The notes under the pieces are model-generated. The model was not told the origin of the DNA, ran no database searches, and saw nothing but the letters and a program-made list of their open reading frames with translations. A program made the position numbers and the translations under genes. A DNA stretch of 64,000 nt. It comes from Gautieria morchelliformis (taxonomy: Eukaryota; Basidiomycota; Agaricomycetes; Gomphales; Gomphaceae). Positions 1 through 12,184 of this stretch are shown in pieces (the stretch's first letter is position 1; each line of letters begins with the position of its first letter). The stretch is from assembly GCA_015179125.1 (NCBI GenBank), contig WHVA01000065.1, positions 1 through 64,000 of the forward strand. The letters run 5' to 3'.

Positions 1-204
1 ACTGTACCGGCAAGCCCCAGAGACCGGTTGGTCTGGGCTGGGCCTGGGCCTAGGCTCGCGGCTGCGCCGCTCGCTCCGCTGACCTAATTATTACGTAATA
101 TTATTTGTAATATTAATTGTCAGCCTCGACACCCACAACCCACTGAGCGTGTTTCACTCTTAGATAGGTTATTTACAGAGAATCAATATAAGACTAATGA
201 TAAA

Positions 205-436
205 TGTAAGGGGTCTGGCTTAATACTTGTGTTATCACAAGGTAACAGAACTTGACCAATTAGTGGTGATTCTAGTATGATGTAGTGACGGTTACAAGTA
301 AGGTTAAGCTGGGAAATCCCGGAGGGTTCCCATGCAAGAACTATACAGTGGGTCCATGAGGACCCACTGGTGCTATGTAAGCTACCAAGTATTATGTATT
401 GCCCCGAGGCAATACAGGTAAATATCCATATTTACA
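205..436 (-). mobile_element. Solo-type Ty3 LTR, reverse orientation
   Basis: Read on the minus strand this segment begins TGTAAATATGG and ends CCTTACA, the usual TG...CA ends of an LTR. It shares blocks with the 3' LTR of element G at 10,951 and, more distantly, with the LTRs of element K at 15,260 and 25,985, for example the conserved stretch around CCCACTGTATAGTT. The five bases on each side (ATAAA and ATAAG) agree at four positions, which fits a decayed target-site duplication. No internal element sequence is attached, so I read it as a solo LTR. Confidence 0.7.
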
Positions 437-1074
437 ATAAGTCTCTTACCTCAGTCTTTGCTCGCTACAAAGTACTGAGGGAAGAGGAGAGGTAAACTAG
501 CTACTTTATATTGTCTGGAGAACAACAAAGAAATAGAACAATGGGAATACTTTGTGACTGTGTAAAGGCTATATGTGGTGGCCAATGGGACTCTCGATTA
601 TTTCATGATATAGTATGCAGGGTGACACAGTTTGCCTTTTGCTTGTGTCACCATTTCTACATGAAATACCATCACTTCACCTGCTGTCAGTGCAGCAAGC
701 AAAAGGACATGCACATGTATGCCAACTTACATCAGTTATCTAACCATGGGAGGTCCTTTATGGAGAGAGATTCCTTCTAATGGATGAGCTTTTGTGCCAT
801 TGTCATGGGTCTCAGGGCAAGGTTGAAATGCATGATAAATTCAGTGGTCTTTAAGGGTTAAAATTCGCTGTGAGTGCCTTGAGTGGTGTCTAGAGTGAGG
901 AACACATCCATATGGCTTCTCAGCCACTGAGTAGCAGGTCCCTTCAGGCACACTATCTGTGAGATTGGGGGGTGGGGGTGGGGGAAGGAGGGATACATGT
1001 CACTAGTAATGAGCCAACTTACTTTGAGCCACTTTTATATAAGACAACAAGAGCCCAGTGACATATGCACCTGC
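437..1074. other. No recognised feature
   Basis: I see no convincing coding region, RNA gene or element boundary here. It is probably eroded repeat sequence, because it sits between an LTR and a pair of long direct repeats. Confidence 0.4.
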
Positions 1075-1406
1075 TGTCTCATAAAAATGCTTTATTGAGT
1101 GTTTGGCCCACAATGGTGGTGAGGTAGCATCCATCACAACTAGAGCATGTGGTCTCAATGCCGGCAGTAATGTATTTATGTATCACACAATTGTTGCTCC
1201 TAGGAATCAGTGCACATGTTGAGCCATTAAATGAGACGCTGCCATATTACTTGGCAACCGGCTCTGTACCACATCATGGCTCCAATCTTGAATCACTTGA
1301 AGTAGCCCATATCTATCTTCTAGTGGAGCAACCAGAGGCTTACTTATCCCTGTGATTTATTGTTACCTGCCAAAAGTTTTGTTATAGGCAATAAAACTTT
1401 GGAGGG
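1075..1406 (+). repeat. Direct repeat, copy 1 of 2
   Basis: This copy starts TGTCTCATAAAAATGC and ends in ACTTTGGAGGG. A second copy lies at 1,746-2,085 in the same orientation with many substitutions and small indels. The two are about 340 bp apart. They could be degenerate LTRs of a short element or a plain segmental duplication. The 3' ends do not finish in CA and I found no target duplication, so I do not call them LTRs. Confidence 0.75.
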
Positions 1407-1745
1407 CAACCCTGCCATCCCCTGACCTGCCCTCACCTTCCCATCCTGGATGCTACATATTAAGTGGGCAGCATCACTTCTGACTGCAGAAGTGGATCAG
1501 AAGAGATGATGTGATCAGAACTGGCAGGAGTACTTTGAGAAGCAGAAGCAGGGTCAAAACTGGAAAAGGGGGCATCCCTGACATTGGTTGCCTGTGGCCC
1601 CACTGAGTCCTCACTGAGCCAGGTTTTCCACTCGATCATTCCTAATATTATACCTAAATTGATCAAATCTCAAGGGAAATCCATAGCCCTCACACCACTC
1701 ATTTAAGAAGGGTTGTGCCTCTTCTGGTATATTTTACTTTCTTAC

Positions 1746-2085
1746 TGTCTCACAAGAAGGCTTTATTGAGTGTTGGCCCACAATGGTCATCAGGTAGCAC
1801 CCATTGCAGTTAGAGCATGCAGTCTTGATGTCAGCAATAATGTATTTATATATCACACAATTATTGCTGACTCCTAGGAATCAGCACACATGTCAAGTCA
1901 TTAGAATATGAGACTTGGGCTGCCATATTACTGGGCAACCAGCTTTGCATCACCATCATGGCTCCAATCTTGAATCACTTGAAGTAGCCCATATATATCC
2001 TCTAGTGGAGCAACCAGAGGCTTTACTCATTGTGATTTATTGTTATCTTCCAAAAGTTTTGTTATAGGCAATAAACTTTGGAGGG
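1746..2085 (+). repeat. Direct repeat, copy 2 of 2
   Basis: This is the diverged second copy of the repeat at 1,075-1,406. Shared landmarks are the TTTATTGAGTGT segment near the start and the GTTATAGGCAATAAA segment near the end. An HNH-like coding fragment follows immediately downstream. Confidence 0.75.
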
Positions 2086-2480
2086 ATAATCAACTGCTGC
2101 AGACATGGGAGACAGCTGATCAGCCTCATAATGCTATGCTTTTAAGGGCAGACATACACAACTATTTTGATAATTGCCAGGTGGAAATTGATGTGCATAT
2201 CATTATACCAGCTAATTATGGAACTCAAGAATTAAGTGGTGTCCATTTTGAGAAATCCAGTGAGCCAATCAGTAATGTTTGCACTTGCATATGGGACACC
2301 CCAGTTACACCTTGGGCACCTGGGCTCTTCCCCTCAGGGTCTAACCAGAAAAATTGGGCTGTGAGTACCACACCCCTCACATTCCACTTCAGAATATGCC
2401 TGCTATGAGACATTGCTGAAGGCAGGGGGAACCTCATGGCAAGGCAATATATATGTCCCAATATGTCCACGATAATGTCT
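2086..2480 (+). pseudogene. HNH-endonuclease-like fragment (HNH_2 type)
   Basis: The frame starting near 2,040 reads NAMLLRADIHNYFDN around 2,130-2,180. I recognise the form N-x-LLR-x-DIH-x-x-FD from the HNH_2 domain proteins that are abundant in fungal genomes, where the His and Asn belong to the metal-binding nuclease fold. Only about 50 residues around the motif look coding. The rest of the frame has no recognisable domain, there is no start, and the gene is certainly not intact. Such fragments often accompany mobile DNA, which fits the surroundings. The family call rests on one motif. Confidence 0.4.
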
Positions 2481-3699
2481 CATTGTTAATCCCAGTATGG
2501 AATTTGGTTTTACCCAGTTATTCAGTACTCATTTCAGGGAAGATGCATCCAGAAACTTGGTGAATAGTATATAATGGTATTACCAGTCTACCTCCATCTG
2601 GCCTTGTCAGGGGACACCCCTTTTCCACTCCAAACTCTGTATTAGAATAATGGGATAACTATATCACATACTATTATAAGGTCTAACAAATGTCTAACTG
2701 CATTTACTATCTGGAAGAAATCCTTAATGCACCAGTAGCAGTGTCTGCCCTGGAAAGCAGGCACCTGGGCCCTGGTCAGCAGAATATATTGCTATGGGAT
2801 AAATAAAATAAAAACTGTCACATTAGAGCTATTGGAGATGTCATGACAGCTTTAGAGGCAGGCCATAAACATGTAGAGGCTATTCTGGCCCTGCCTGGCG
2901 CTTATACGGTGCACTAGGGCACTTTTAGTATAACCGCATCAAATTTTTGTTAAATATTTCAAAAAATTTAAGATATCAAAAAACTACTCAGTTCACAGTG
3001 AAGCAGTACTAACTAGCTAGCTGCTTCACTATTTATACTCTGAATAAAGGCAGCTTTCCAGAGGAAGAAAGCCTTTTTATATTAGCACTCGCAAGTTGCC
3101 ACGAAGTGCTGTTGGACACTGTAGTCCCATTGACTATGAGCTATGTTTCATGTAGACAGGGTCTTTGTACATCATTCCCAGGTCTCCACTTGGATAGTGA
3201 TCAGTAGGATCACTATCCACAAGTCTATTCCTGCTCCACTGCTGAATGGAGCCTGTGGAGCATTTTCCATATCAAAACTCACTATCTCAAACCCATTTTC
3301 CCACAATTTCAAATCCTAGTAGTTACTAACTTTTAGTACAAGTGGCTACTATCAAATGTATAATAAATTCATCCATAAAACACTGTTTCACCCCCTAAAG
3401 CCCCACTTCTTTGCCGTAAGACAATGTGTATTTGCAATTTCTTTCGTGGATTTCTTTGACAAAAGACATTATTAAAGACATTAGAAAATACAAAATTACA
3501 AAACAGTAAGCCAACAAAGAGCAAGATCATCATTCACTTTGATGTCAAAATTATCATTGTAAAAGCAAACCAAGCAAAGGATTTCACTCATGGTAGCCAC
3601 GAGTGGGTTGAAGTCGGCGGGGGCCACTCCAACGTTGGTAGGGGGGGTGACCTCAATGTCAGGAGGCAAATTGCCTTGATGGATCTGCTGGGACTATAT
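2481..3699. other. No recognised feature
   Basis: AT-rich, repeat-like sequence with no open frame that resembles a protein family I know. Position 3,700-3,704 (GCATG) is the left target duplication of the solo LTR that follows. Confidence 0.4.
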
Positions 3700-3704
3700 G
3701 CATG

Positions 3705-4735
3705 TGTCATGACCTGTCTATTTCTCTTACCCCACTGTCTCTATGTTCCCTCTCGTCACTCCCTAGCATCTTCGCCAGAGTTCGCCGTACCCTCCGACCA
3801 CTCCTCCTCTACGTCCACTCTACCTGCTGTTCACCCCATTCTCCGAACCGCTATTCACTGCTCGCGCATTTTGCCAGCAGGCATGCCATCAAATATGATC
3901 GATACCATTCATCCGGCATGATGGTTCATCATTAACCCCATCATCTTCTTAATCCAACCCCATTGGGTGTTCGTATGGCCAAAGTGTGTTCACAGGACAT
4001 CCCTTCCATAGGTCGTGCGGGATCAACCCAGTAGACGAAGAGTCCGTGCAGGGTAGCATGTATGCAGGTCCCAAGACATGGTTTTGTCCCTAAGTGGCTT
4101 CGCCACCTTTATTCTCTGTCGTTTCATGTTCGCATTCTTCCCTCACTCTATTGTATGTTTATTCCATCTACTTAGTATCATGACTGCGCACCCCTATCCG
4201 ACCCTGACTCACAACGGCCTCTTTCCTATTCGCTGATACCTTACAAGCATTCGATATAAGTAGTTTATATTCGCATGTATATTCTCCAGTTCAATTATCA
4301 TACGTCGTCCATCTTGTGCAAACTTGACCTCACTGTGATCATCGTCTTGAGCCTTCTCTTGGAGGTTTCTATCTTCGACCAGCAGAGGACTTAGGCATCA
4401 CTGGTGAGTTCTCATACTTCATCTTCATTACCTTAGCCTTTGAACTATTTTCTGCGCTGTTGGCGAAGGGCTCAGAAGGAGCACCTTCGCCGGCGAAGGG
4501 ATTGTCGCTACTTAGACAGCCCTTCCGTGACACCTTGCACATTGTATCGTCAAGTGCCACGGGCTATTTCGCTATGACTGTAGATAGGGCGAGCTCTGCT
4601 CGGGCAGCCCTTTTATCTTGTGAACATTTATTTGTTCACCTATTCACCGAACGGCATACTTATTCGCACAAGACATTCGGGCATTCACTGTGTTCACTAA
4701 TACACGATATTAACGCCTAAAAACCAATCTTGACA
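3705..4735 (-). mobile_element. Solo LTR of family C (copy C1)
   Basis: A 1,031-bp unit with ends TGTCATGACC and ATCTTGACA lies between perfect 5-bp duplications GCATG (3,700-3,704 and 4,736-4,740). Two further copies, C2 at 24,057 and C3 at 26,331, are in the opposite orientation and also carry perfect but different duplications. The size, the TG...CA ends and the 5-bp duplication indicate a solo LTR left by recombination between two LTRs. No internal region of this family occurs in the window, so its retrotransposon class is unknown. Confidence 0.88.
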
Positions 4736-5080
4736 GCATGCTTGATTGCTATAAAGCTTAGTTCTAGATAGTTTTCTCTAGTTCATTATTGAGAGTCTAC
4801 TACTATTGATTACTCTACACTGATCCAAAAGCGAGTGCTTTGGGTGCATTGTTCCTCTGTTATTCCCTGTTTTCTCCTCAGCCCAGTCACATGACCAATG
4901 GCCTCATGTGCTGCCAGATACACCACCAAGCTTTGTCAGCCTGGGCATATACCCTGCGCAAGGAGTGCACAACACGCACCATTACTCTTTGAGTCCAGAA
5001 TAATATCTATTCTGAATTATCTAACAATAAACACAAAAGATTACAAGTCTCATAGTCTTACCGGAGCACCAGCAGCCTTT

Positions 5081-5560
5081 ATGTCTATCATCCACCCCAA
5101 GCACAATATTCATAAATTCAGGGTAATCTTGCCCAAGCTCGGGCAGGATAACTGGGTTTCTTGGAAATGCGAGCTACTAGCCATGGCTCAGGATCGAGGT
5201 CTGTATGCCATAGTAACCGGCACTGACCTTATTCCAGAAGTAACACCCTGCAACTACCGTAACAGCCAGTATACCATGCATAGGGATGGTGCCGCTCACA
5301 TGATTGATTAATGAATGGACTGACAGGAATGACACAGCTTATAACCAAATGCTGTTAAGTATCTCTCCAGAGTTACAGATGGCTATTGATAATACAGATC
5401 AGGCGAAGGCCACCTGGGTCATACTCATCAAGAAATTTGAGTCAACTGACCCCAGTAGAAGCAGCATCATCAGGACTTGATATGAAACTCACCATATGGT
5501 AGAGGGAGAGTTTGTGGTGACATATCTCACTATGATGAAGGAGTATGATATGCAAAGATC
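5081..5560 (+). pseudogene. Ty1/copia gag remnant (UBN2/DUF4219 type)
   Basis: The frame beginning at ATG 5,081 reads KLGQDNWVSWKCELLAMAQD, the start of a copia-type gag protein. After a frame break near 5,311 the protein continues with a block reading LIKKFESTDPSRSSIIR. In an intact element this protein packages the RNA into particles. There are at least two stops and one frameshift, and no integrase or reverse transcriptase follows, so the element is truncated. A related gag fragment lies on the other strand at 33,338-33,770. Confidence 0.7.
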
Positions 5561-7863
5561 ATGAACGTCTTTACCATCTTCACTGTCATAGTCACTCTCA
5601 CAGTGCTGCCAGTGACCCCATATTGTACCACATTCGACTTCAGTCAAGGTGATTCCTTCTTCCATTTCCAGTTCCCCTCCCAGAAGCCTTTCTGTTGGAT
5701 CCACTCCACTTCTATACTTTCACTTTTGGAATACTGGCAGAAACGAAGTGGCCCACATAGTATTGACTGTAGCCAGGGCTATCTCTTGGTACTCACCAGT
5801 GACCCTACCCTCCCTTGACATGCCCACATCCTGGATGCCACATACTATGCAGGTGTCAGGGGAGACCCCCTTTTCCAGTTCTAACTCCACACCATGTTCC
5901 ACTTGCTCCACTCCAAATTCCACTTCTGCTTCAGGAAGCACTTCTGCCAGTGCAGCTTGCTTCACCACCTCTGCTCCACTTCTGCACTTCTGCTTTCAGA
6001 ACAACATAATAAGTGAAGTGGCTTGTATAGTACCTGGCATCCAGGGTTCGGCAGGGGTCAGGGAGGTCAGGGAAGTCAAGGGAGGGCAAGGTTGCTAGTG
6101 AGTATCAAGTGATGGCCCTGGCTGCAGTTGAATAGGTGTATATTATGGGCTCACTGGCAGTGGGGAATCCTTAGGCTTTTCTCTTTGGATTTCCCCTCTG
6201 CTAGTCTATGTGATTGCCTGATCTCCATAGCAAGCAAGGGTTGCTATAAGGGGAACCCAGACAGATGGACTTATGATCTGATGGCCTGGTATACAATGAA
6301 ATTCCACAATGACCATATCCCACCCTTGCCACTCCCTGGAATCCTACCACCTAGGGGTACTCAAGCAGCAAGCTGCTAAGGACACACACCACACCCTGGA
6401 TCCTGGCCACCTAGGGGTGTTTCAGCAAGGTGTGGGTTTGTGCAGAGTGGATGATGCATGGCTATAGAAAAGAGTGCAATATCACATGGCACACTAACTG
6501 TCAGTATTGAATGTATGATATGGCAGGAAGTTCTCACTCGAATGTCTCCTATATGCATATCTGATTGCTATATGGTCTATTTTCCATTAATTTACTTTAG
6601 TTCTTGGTTGAGACTATGATACAACAATATACTATCTACTGCTCCAAGATCTAAAGCCTTGGGGTTCTCATTATCTTGTTCAACAACCTTTTCTCATCAG
6701 CAGTGTCACATGACCGACTTGGATCATCATCAGGGCACTTGCCCCAAGCTTAGTCAGACACCGCATATATTCAGATGATGAGGGATATTAGGAAACACTC
6801 ATCATTGAGTGTCCAACCGTACTCCACTCACAAAGAAACAGTCTCCATTTGTCAGTGTTGAGATGCGAGTGATGTCCCAGGGGGCAATCTGATCCTGGGC
6901 ATTGGAAGGTTTTTTCCCCCTTGACATTCAGGCTGAAAATATCCCTGTTGATGTTCAACATCAGGACAAGCACCCTGAGCGCCAAGTGGGTAGGAAGCTG
7001 ATTTGCAGAATGAAGAAATAGTGATTATGAACAGGTCTGATAGATGAACATGAAGTCACACAATCATGCAAGCTGACAGAGGGGAAACCCAAAGTATATA
7101 CATAAATAAGGGAATATTACTCTTTTATTAACCAAAAGATGCACATTGCTTTGGCCTTATTTGCCACACTTTGAAGTGCTTGCCCATTGCTCTTTTTGGT
7201 CACAATGTGACCCATTTCCCTGTCTAAGCCACTGTTTGAGTGTTGTCCCACCTCTCCCTTGCTTGCCATCACTCCCCCTGTCTCACGGGATGTCTCACTA
7301 TATAAGTTTGTGACTTCCTGGGATTGCTCCTGCAGTCATTTCTTTGGCTGTCTTTGACCCTGTTTGCCATGCCAGGGGCCTCTCCTCCCTGTGTTTGACA
7401 TCCACCTTCCCCTTTGCTTTCTTTCACTGCCCCCCCCCCGCCCCCCCCCCAACATGTCTCTCACCTCGCACCCAGGTCATCCTCATCACTATGGCAGGCA
7501 TCTCCTTTCCCAGGCTACCCATGCTTTCATGATTTTGCACAGGTGCCTCATTTTCTTGTTGCTGACTTCCATCATGTCTAAAGCCATCCTGTTTCCTTGC
7601 CAGTGTTTCCCTTTTCTTCCCAGTGTTTGGCCTCTTTTTGGCCACTTCTTTTATTACTGCAGGTGTGGGGTGGCCCACTGTCTGGGTGTCCTGCCCTCCT
7701 TCCCTGCATTTGCCTGCCAAATGACGCCCACCCCCCTTGTGTTCTTTGTTGTGCTTTGCCATGCTTTGCGACTGTTGCACCAGTTGCCTGTTGCTGTTTT
7801 TGGTCACAATGTCACCCATTTCCCTGTCTTCACTTTGCAAAAAGGTGGTGGACTTGGGAGCTC
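5561..7863. other. Eroded repeat sequence without a recognised gene
   Basis: No frame here matches a family I know. Bases 5,850-6,100 resemble, in inverted orientation, the segment at about 1,385-1,650 (both contain CCCCCTTTTCCAGTT or its complement), so part of this stretch is an old dispersed repeat. The block reading TTTTTGGTCACAATGT occurs near 7,195 and again near 7,798, marking a short internal duplication. Two C runs lie near 7,430-7,450. Confidence 0.4.
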
Positions 7864-9302
7864 ACCTTATTATGCCAAGAATATGCACAAAGAAGCAGGG
7901 AAGAGTTCCATGCTAGGTTCACCACACGCTGGAATGAGAGTAAGCTGGCTTCCAACAAAGCATGCAATGCCTACATGTCAGCCTTGCAGAGGACCAAAGC
8001 AGAACACTGGAAGTCTTGGGTAGAGGGGGTGAATGAGAAGGATATATGGACAGCCAGGAAGCTAGCAAAAAAAAAACAATACCTGATGGTGCCCAGACAC
8101 ATATACCAATGCTGTTAAAACAGGGGCTAGATGGCCAAATAACCTCTGAGTCACATTCAGACGAAGACAAGGTGTCCCTCTTCACAGAAATTTTCTTTCC
8201 CCCTTGCCCCCATGACCTACTGGACCTCCCTAAGGATAGTGCCCCACTCCCCACCCCACCACACACAAGTTCACCCTCCCTTCCCCACACCAGCTCCAGC
8301 TCCAGCGCGCCACATCAACAGAGCCCAACTGTTAAAAGGTCTGAGTAAAGACAAAATCCCCAATGTGGTGCTCAAGGCCCAGCTCATGCCGCTGCTTCAC
8401 GTCTGCTTGAAGGCAATCATCAATACCAAGTACTTTCCCAAAAGGTGGCGGACTTGGAAGACAATAGTGCTCCACAAGCCTGGCCAACCCGACTACACTA
8501 TCACCAAGGCTTATAGACCCATCACCCTCTACAACACAATGGGAAAGGTAATATTGGGTGTTATAACTGACCTTACAGTGTACCTTGCCATCCAACATGA
8601 CTTGCTCCCCTCATGGCACTTTGGTGGCCTCCCTGACAGAACAGCTGTGGACTGGCTCCTGCACCTCATGCATCAAGTGAAGGAGGCATGGCATAGATGC
8701 AAAGTTGCCACAATCATGGTCCTGGACATCACGAGTGCCTTCATGAATGCAGTGACAGCACACCTCCTCAAGAACATGGTGAGGCTTGGCTACCCAACAG
8801 AAACTGTTGATTTCTTCACTGCTATGCTGAGAGATAGGAAAACCACACTAAGCTTTGATGACTTTACTTCTCTACCCATTGATATTGACAATGGAAGTGG
8901 TCAAGGGGGTCAATGATCCTATCTCTCATCTATAGCTACAGCTTAGTCAACATCCCCTGTGGGAAGAATGAGGATGGCGGTGCCTACCCTGATGACAATT
9001 TCTTCCTAGCAACTGCCAACAGCTTCAAGGAGTGTGATGACATTCTCAATGACATGCTAGACAAGCAAGCTACATGGTCGGCTGCACACAACTCCTGTGT
9101 GAAGGTCTCAAAGTTCCAATGCCTACATCTTACATGGTGCAAAGATATTGCGCACACTGACTTTATGCACAGACAGACCCAGCAAGTTATTGAGTGCATC
9201 TCCAGTGCTAGGCTGCTCAGTGTTCAGATAGACCAGGAGCTCCGGTGGCATCAGCATGTCCAGCAGGTCATGGAGAAGGCTCAGCACCTCCTTCTTTGTT
9301 AG
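7864..9302 (+). pseudogene. LINE (non-LTR) reverse transcriptase remnant
   Basis: The frame at about 8,340-8,916 reads like the reverse transcriptase of fungal LINEs: a KIPNVVLKAQLMP start, then AYRPITLYNTMGK (RT block 1-2), the LDITSAFMNAV block that in active enzymes carries the first catalytic Asp (here LDI-x-x-AF), and DIDNGSGQG. The next frame (from 8,913) gives NIPCGKNEDGGAYPDD, in which the AYPDD block takes the place of the usual YxDD box. It continues to a C-terminal LRWHQHVQQV segment. At least two frame breaks separate these parts and there is no endonuclease domain upstream. The relic ends directly against the last ORF of element G at about 9,303. Confidence 0.8.
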
Positions 9303-10922
9303 GTCCTTCTGCCAGCACTGTCGGTGTCCTTGCCCCAATGATGACAGTTCCCAATCCTCTCCCAGGGGAAGGGGAGCTCATGCCTCTCACAGACCCATCA
9401 GTCTCTGTGACAGGCTGCCTGCCATGGCACATAGGCAAACAGTCATAGCTACATGCCAAAGAAGGCAGCCCATCTCTATGGAATTCAGATACTCCACAGG
9501 ATACCGCAAAAGCTATGCTCAGAGAATGTCTGCTTATTCTACAGACCATTTGTTATTTGGTTCGATCTCTGCAACACAAGAGAGCAGAGGTTCCAGGACC
9601 TGCTGAAGCAGGTAAAGGGAACACCGCCAGGCTCCCATTCATCCAGCATGGCCACCACATGCAAGCGCTCCCAGGATGAGGCCTGGGCCAGCAGCCACAG
9701 GACAGGCTGCTTTATCATTGGCAAAGGTGTAGTAACTCAGTTTGGGCAAGTAGGAAGTTATAGGCCAGTAATATGAACAATGGGACTTGCAGGAGATTAA
9801 TGAACTATTTAGTGTTCTCCTCAGTGATAGTCAACACTGAGGAGGGAAGGGTACACATTGGCCTGTTTCACTTGCATATACGAGGTTCTGGCATTTAAGC
9901 ACTCATCAGGCAATAGAGTGGCCCAGGAACATAACATGTTAGTGAACCGCCACAGCCCAAAAAAGAAACTTGACCACAACCACCCACAATGGGTCGGTTG
10001 GACAGAACATGAAAGAATAGTAATACAGCCTCGAAGAAATCAAGGAAAATTTTTAAAAAATCATAGAATGAATGTCAGCATAGTTTCAGGTCAAAATTGA
10101 AAGAAAAAAAAAAAAAAAAAAAAAAAAAAAAACACAATATATGAAGGAAATATTGGGTTTGGAGTCTGGTGCATGTATGCACCCAACAAAAGGCACCGCC
10201 AGAAATTTCTTTATTAAATTTTTGTGTATCATGATGTACTCCAGGGTTGGCTCCGCAACCCCCACCTGCCATCCACAAAGAGCTGGATGGCAGTCTCAAC
10301 ATCCATGATGTGGATGAGGGCACTTGCTTCCAAAAACACCAAGCCCCCTCTCCCTTCACACTGCGGCTATGTAACCTGTTCTGCATCACGGACCAGTGGC
10401 GGAGTCTCACATCAGCCAGCGAGATCCAGTTCACCATTGGCAACGCCCTGAGGGTGTCAATCACCAGGGTGTTCCCAATCCAAGGTCAGGCCGCCCAAGA
10501 CATTCCTCTCAAGTGGCCTGTTGGCTAGCCAGGTATGGCAGCCTGACCCATGAGAGTGCAGCACAGGTCAAAGGGTTCATACAGTGCAACCTAACTGGGG
10601 CCGCGTTTAACACTCCTGCCCAAATAGGGCAGGAGAGGCTGTGGCAGGTGCTCTATGAGACTGTGACAGAGCCACCACAGCATCAAGGACCACCAGAGCA
10701 CAGCTAGACCAAGAGCTAGCTGCTATGCAGTCCCCCTCGCTGGCGAATGACCCAGTCACTGAGGCAACCTTTCAGCATGAGATGGGCATCAAGTCCCCAC
10801 TCGATGCCCCTGCTGATGGCTTGGGTCTCTCAACAGACCCCTGCAATCCACCAGCCCTGTACGATGACATTAACATGTCTGATGCAGGCACCGATGACCT
10901 CACCAGGGATCTTTATGAGTGA
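9303..10922 (+). pseudogene. Post-pol ORF of Ty3 element G (broken)
   Basis: This region aligns with the ORF that follows pol in element K (22,525-25,950). Matching landmarks are PGEGELMPLTDPSVS (K: PGEGVIIPLRDPPIS), a LQGWLRNP block (K: LRGWIHNP), SLNIHDVDE (K: TLNLDDMDV) and LRLCNLFCITDQW (K: LRLLDLFGSTDQW). It ends in a stop 16 bp before the polypurine tract AGAGGGGGAGGG (10,939-10,950) of the 3' LTR, the same layout as in K. Several frameshifts and the inserted LTR B1 (9,728-10,188) break it. No known domain is recognised. The gag and pol of this element are gone; LINE sequence abuts instead. Confidence 0.7.
9728..10188 (+). mobile_element. Solo LTR of family B (copy B1)
   Basis: A 461-bp unit begins TGTAGTAACTC and ends TGCACCCAACA, flanked by perfect duplications AAAGG (9,723-9,727 and 10,189-10,193). 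It interrupts the post-pol ORF of element G. Copies B2 (23,750, reverse) and B3 (27,138) share both ends. It contains a 10-bp-stem hairpin at 9,817-9,844 and a run of about 32 A at 10,096-10,130. It is a solo LTR by its structure; the parent element is not in the window. Confidence 0.88.
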
Positions 10923-10950
10923 TCCCTGAGTTATTCATAGAGGGGGAGGG

Positions 10951-11699
10951 TGTAAATACCCTAGTTACCTGTATTTCCCCTAAGGTGGATGTTTATAACT
11001 GTCATATATATGTATATATAGCTTAGCTAATCTATATTTCATAAAATATATCACAATTGAGACAGTTGCCAGCACCTGTAAGGCATGCTTAATCCTAGCC
11101 CTAAAGTTCTTTCTCACAGTCTGCAGCACCCCCAGGAAAGGGTGTATACCCTATTGTCTAAACATCAATAGTTCTATATCTTTGTACCATACATGCATAT
11201 TATTTTAAACATACCTTCTAATCAGATCTATCAACCATATATAATAATATAGTACAGTTATTGTCTATACTTTCTTCTACATTCTGTCATCATACATCTA
11301 ACACACTTCATATATACTTATAACATGTACTCATATGGTCCATACTTGCCTCTACATTTTATCATCATACATCTAACAAACTTCATATATACTTTTAACA
11401 TATAGTCATCCAAACCCTATCTGAAATTGCTCTGTTATCTCAATACACACCATGCTTTAGCACATACAAACATATTTTTAAAATATCAGAACATTCAAAA
11501 ATTTTAGGATATCCACAATATACAAATTTCTCAAAATGATGGACTACAAGTTATATCTAATATGTCCTAGAAGAATGTACATTGTTGTCAATCTGAACAT
11601 CCTCCTAAGGCAATGCGCACTACTGGCATGGTTAGTTAATACCAATGGATCCTTATGGATCCACTGTATAGATCTTGCATGGGAACCATGCGGCGGTTT
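10951..11699 (+). mobile_element. 3' LTR of Ty3 element G, left part
   Basis: The LTR starts TGTAAATACCC immediately after the polypurine tract at 10,939-10,950. It is interrupted by an AT-rich insertion (10,986-11,603) and resumes with CAATGCGCAC, matching the order of the related LTR at 205-436. At 11,699 it is cut by element F, and its remaining part lies 21 kb away at 33,007-33,113, beyond the right end of F. The sequence context GGTTT (11,695-11,699) and GGTTC (33,002-33,006) is the probable target duplication of F. Confidence 0.75.
10986..11603. mobile_element. AT-rich insertion with 7-bp duplication and short inverted ends (H)
   Basis: The LTR of G is interrupted by 618 bp of AT-rich DNA flanked by CCTAAGG on both sides (10,979-10,985 and 11,604-11,610). 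Close to its ends are GGATGTT and its complement AACATCC, a 7-bp inverted repeat. This is the layout of a small non-autonomous DNA transposon, but the inverted repeats are short. Inside, near 11,280-11,410, a segment of about 75 bp containing CATCATACATCTAACA is repeated in tandem. There is no coding capacity. Confidence 0.55.
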
Positions 11700-12184
11700 T
11701 ATAAGGGCAACCTAGGCAGACGCTCTACACTCAAGTGGCAAACTGACAAAGGGGGATCCAAAGTAAGATAGAGAACTATATACACAACACAAACATACCT
11801 GATGAAGGGGGATCCAAAGAGAAAACTCTAAGGAACCCCTTTGCCAGCTAGATATAACTATAAGCTGCGGGCATGCTAGCCCAATCACCGAATGCCTGAA
11901 TTACATAAGCGATCACACGAGCGATAACAGGGACAAGGATGGATAAGAAAGGAATGGTGTCAGAGATGGCCGGAACAGGAAGGGAATGACTGGAACACAA
12001 GGCAGAAGGGTGCTGAAGGCTAGGAGAGGCTTGGAGGCTTTGATCGCACATCACACTGGGGCACACACAGTGAAATGGTGGTTGCAACAATGCATTGGCT
12101 GCAACCATGCATTGGTTGCAACAAGGCACACAGTGCGATGACAGTTGCAATCATGCACACAGTGTGATGATGGTTCCCCTGACA
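11700..12184 (-). repeat. 3' LTR of element F
   Basis: In element orientation it starts TGTCAGGGGAACC. It matches 32,530-33,001 along its whole length. It contains several repeats of the form TGCATTGGCTGCAACCA (12,080-12,120). The outer flank GGTTT is close to the GGTTC beyond the other LTR. Confidence 0.88.

Noticed and set aside
7344..8118. Pro/Phe/Leu-rich frames upstream of the LINE
   Set aside because: They are low-complexity frames over C/T-rich sequence with C runs; the opposite strand is equally open and neither resembles a protein.
9268..9549. Minus-strand frame over the post-pol ORF of G
   Set aside because: It is the shadow of the plus-strand frame that matches element K.
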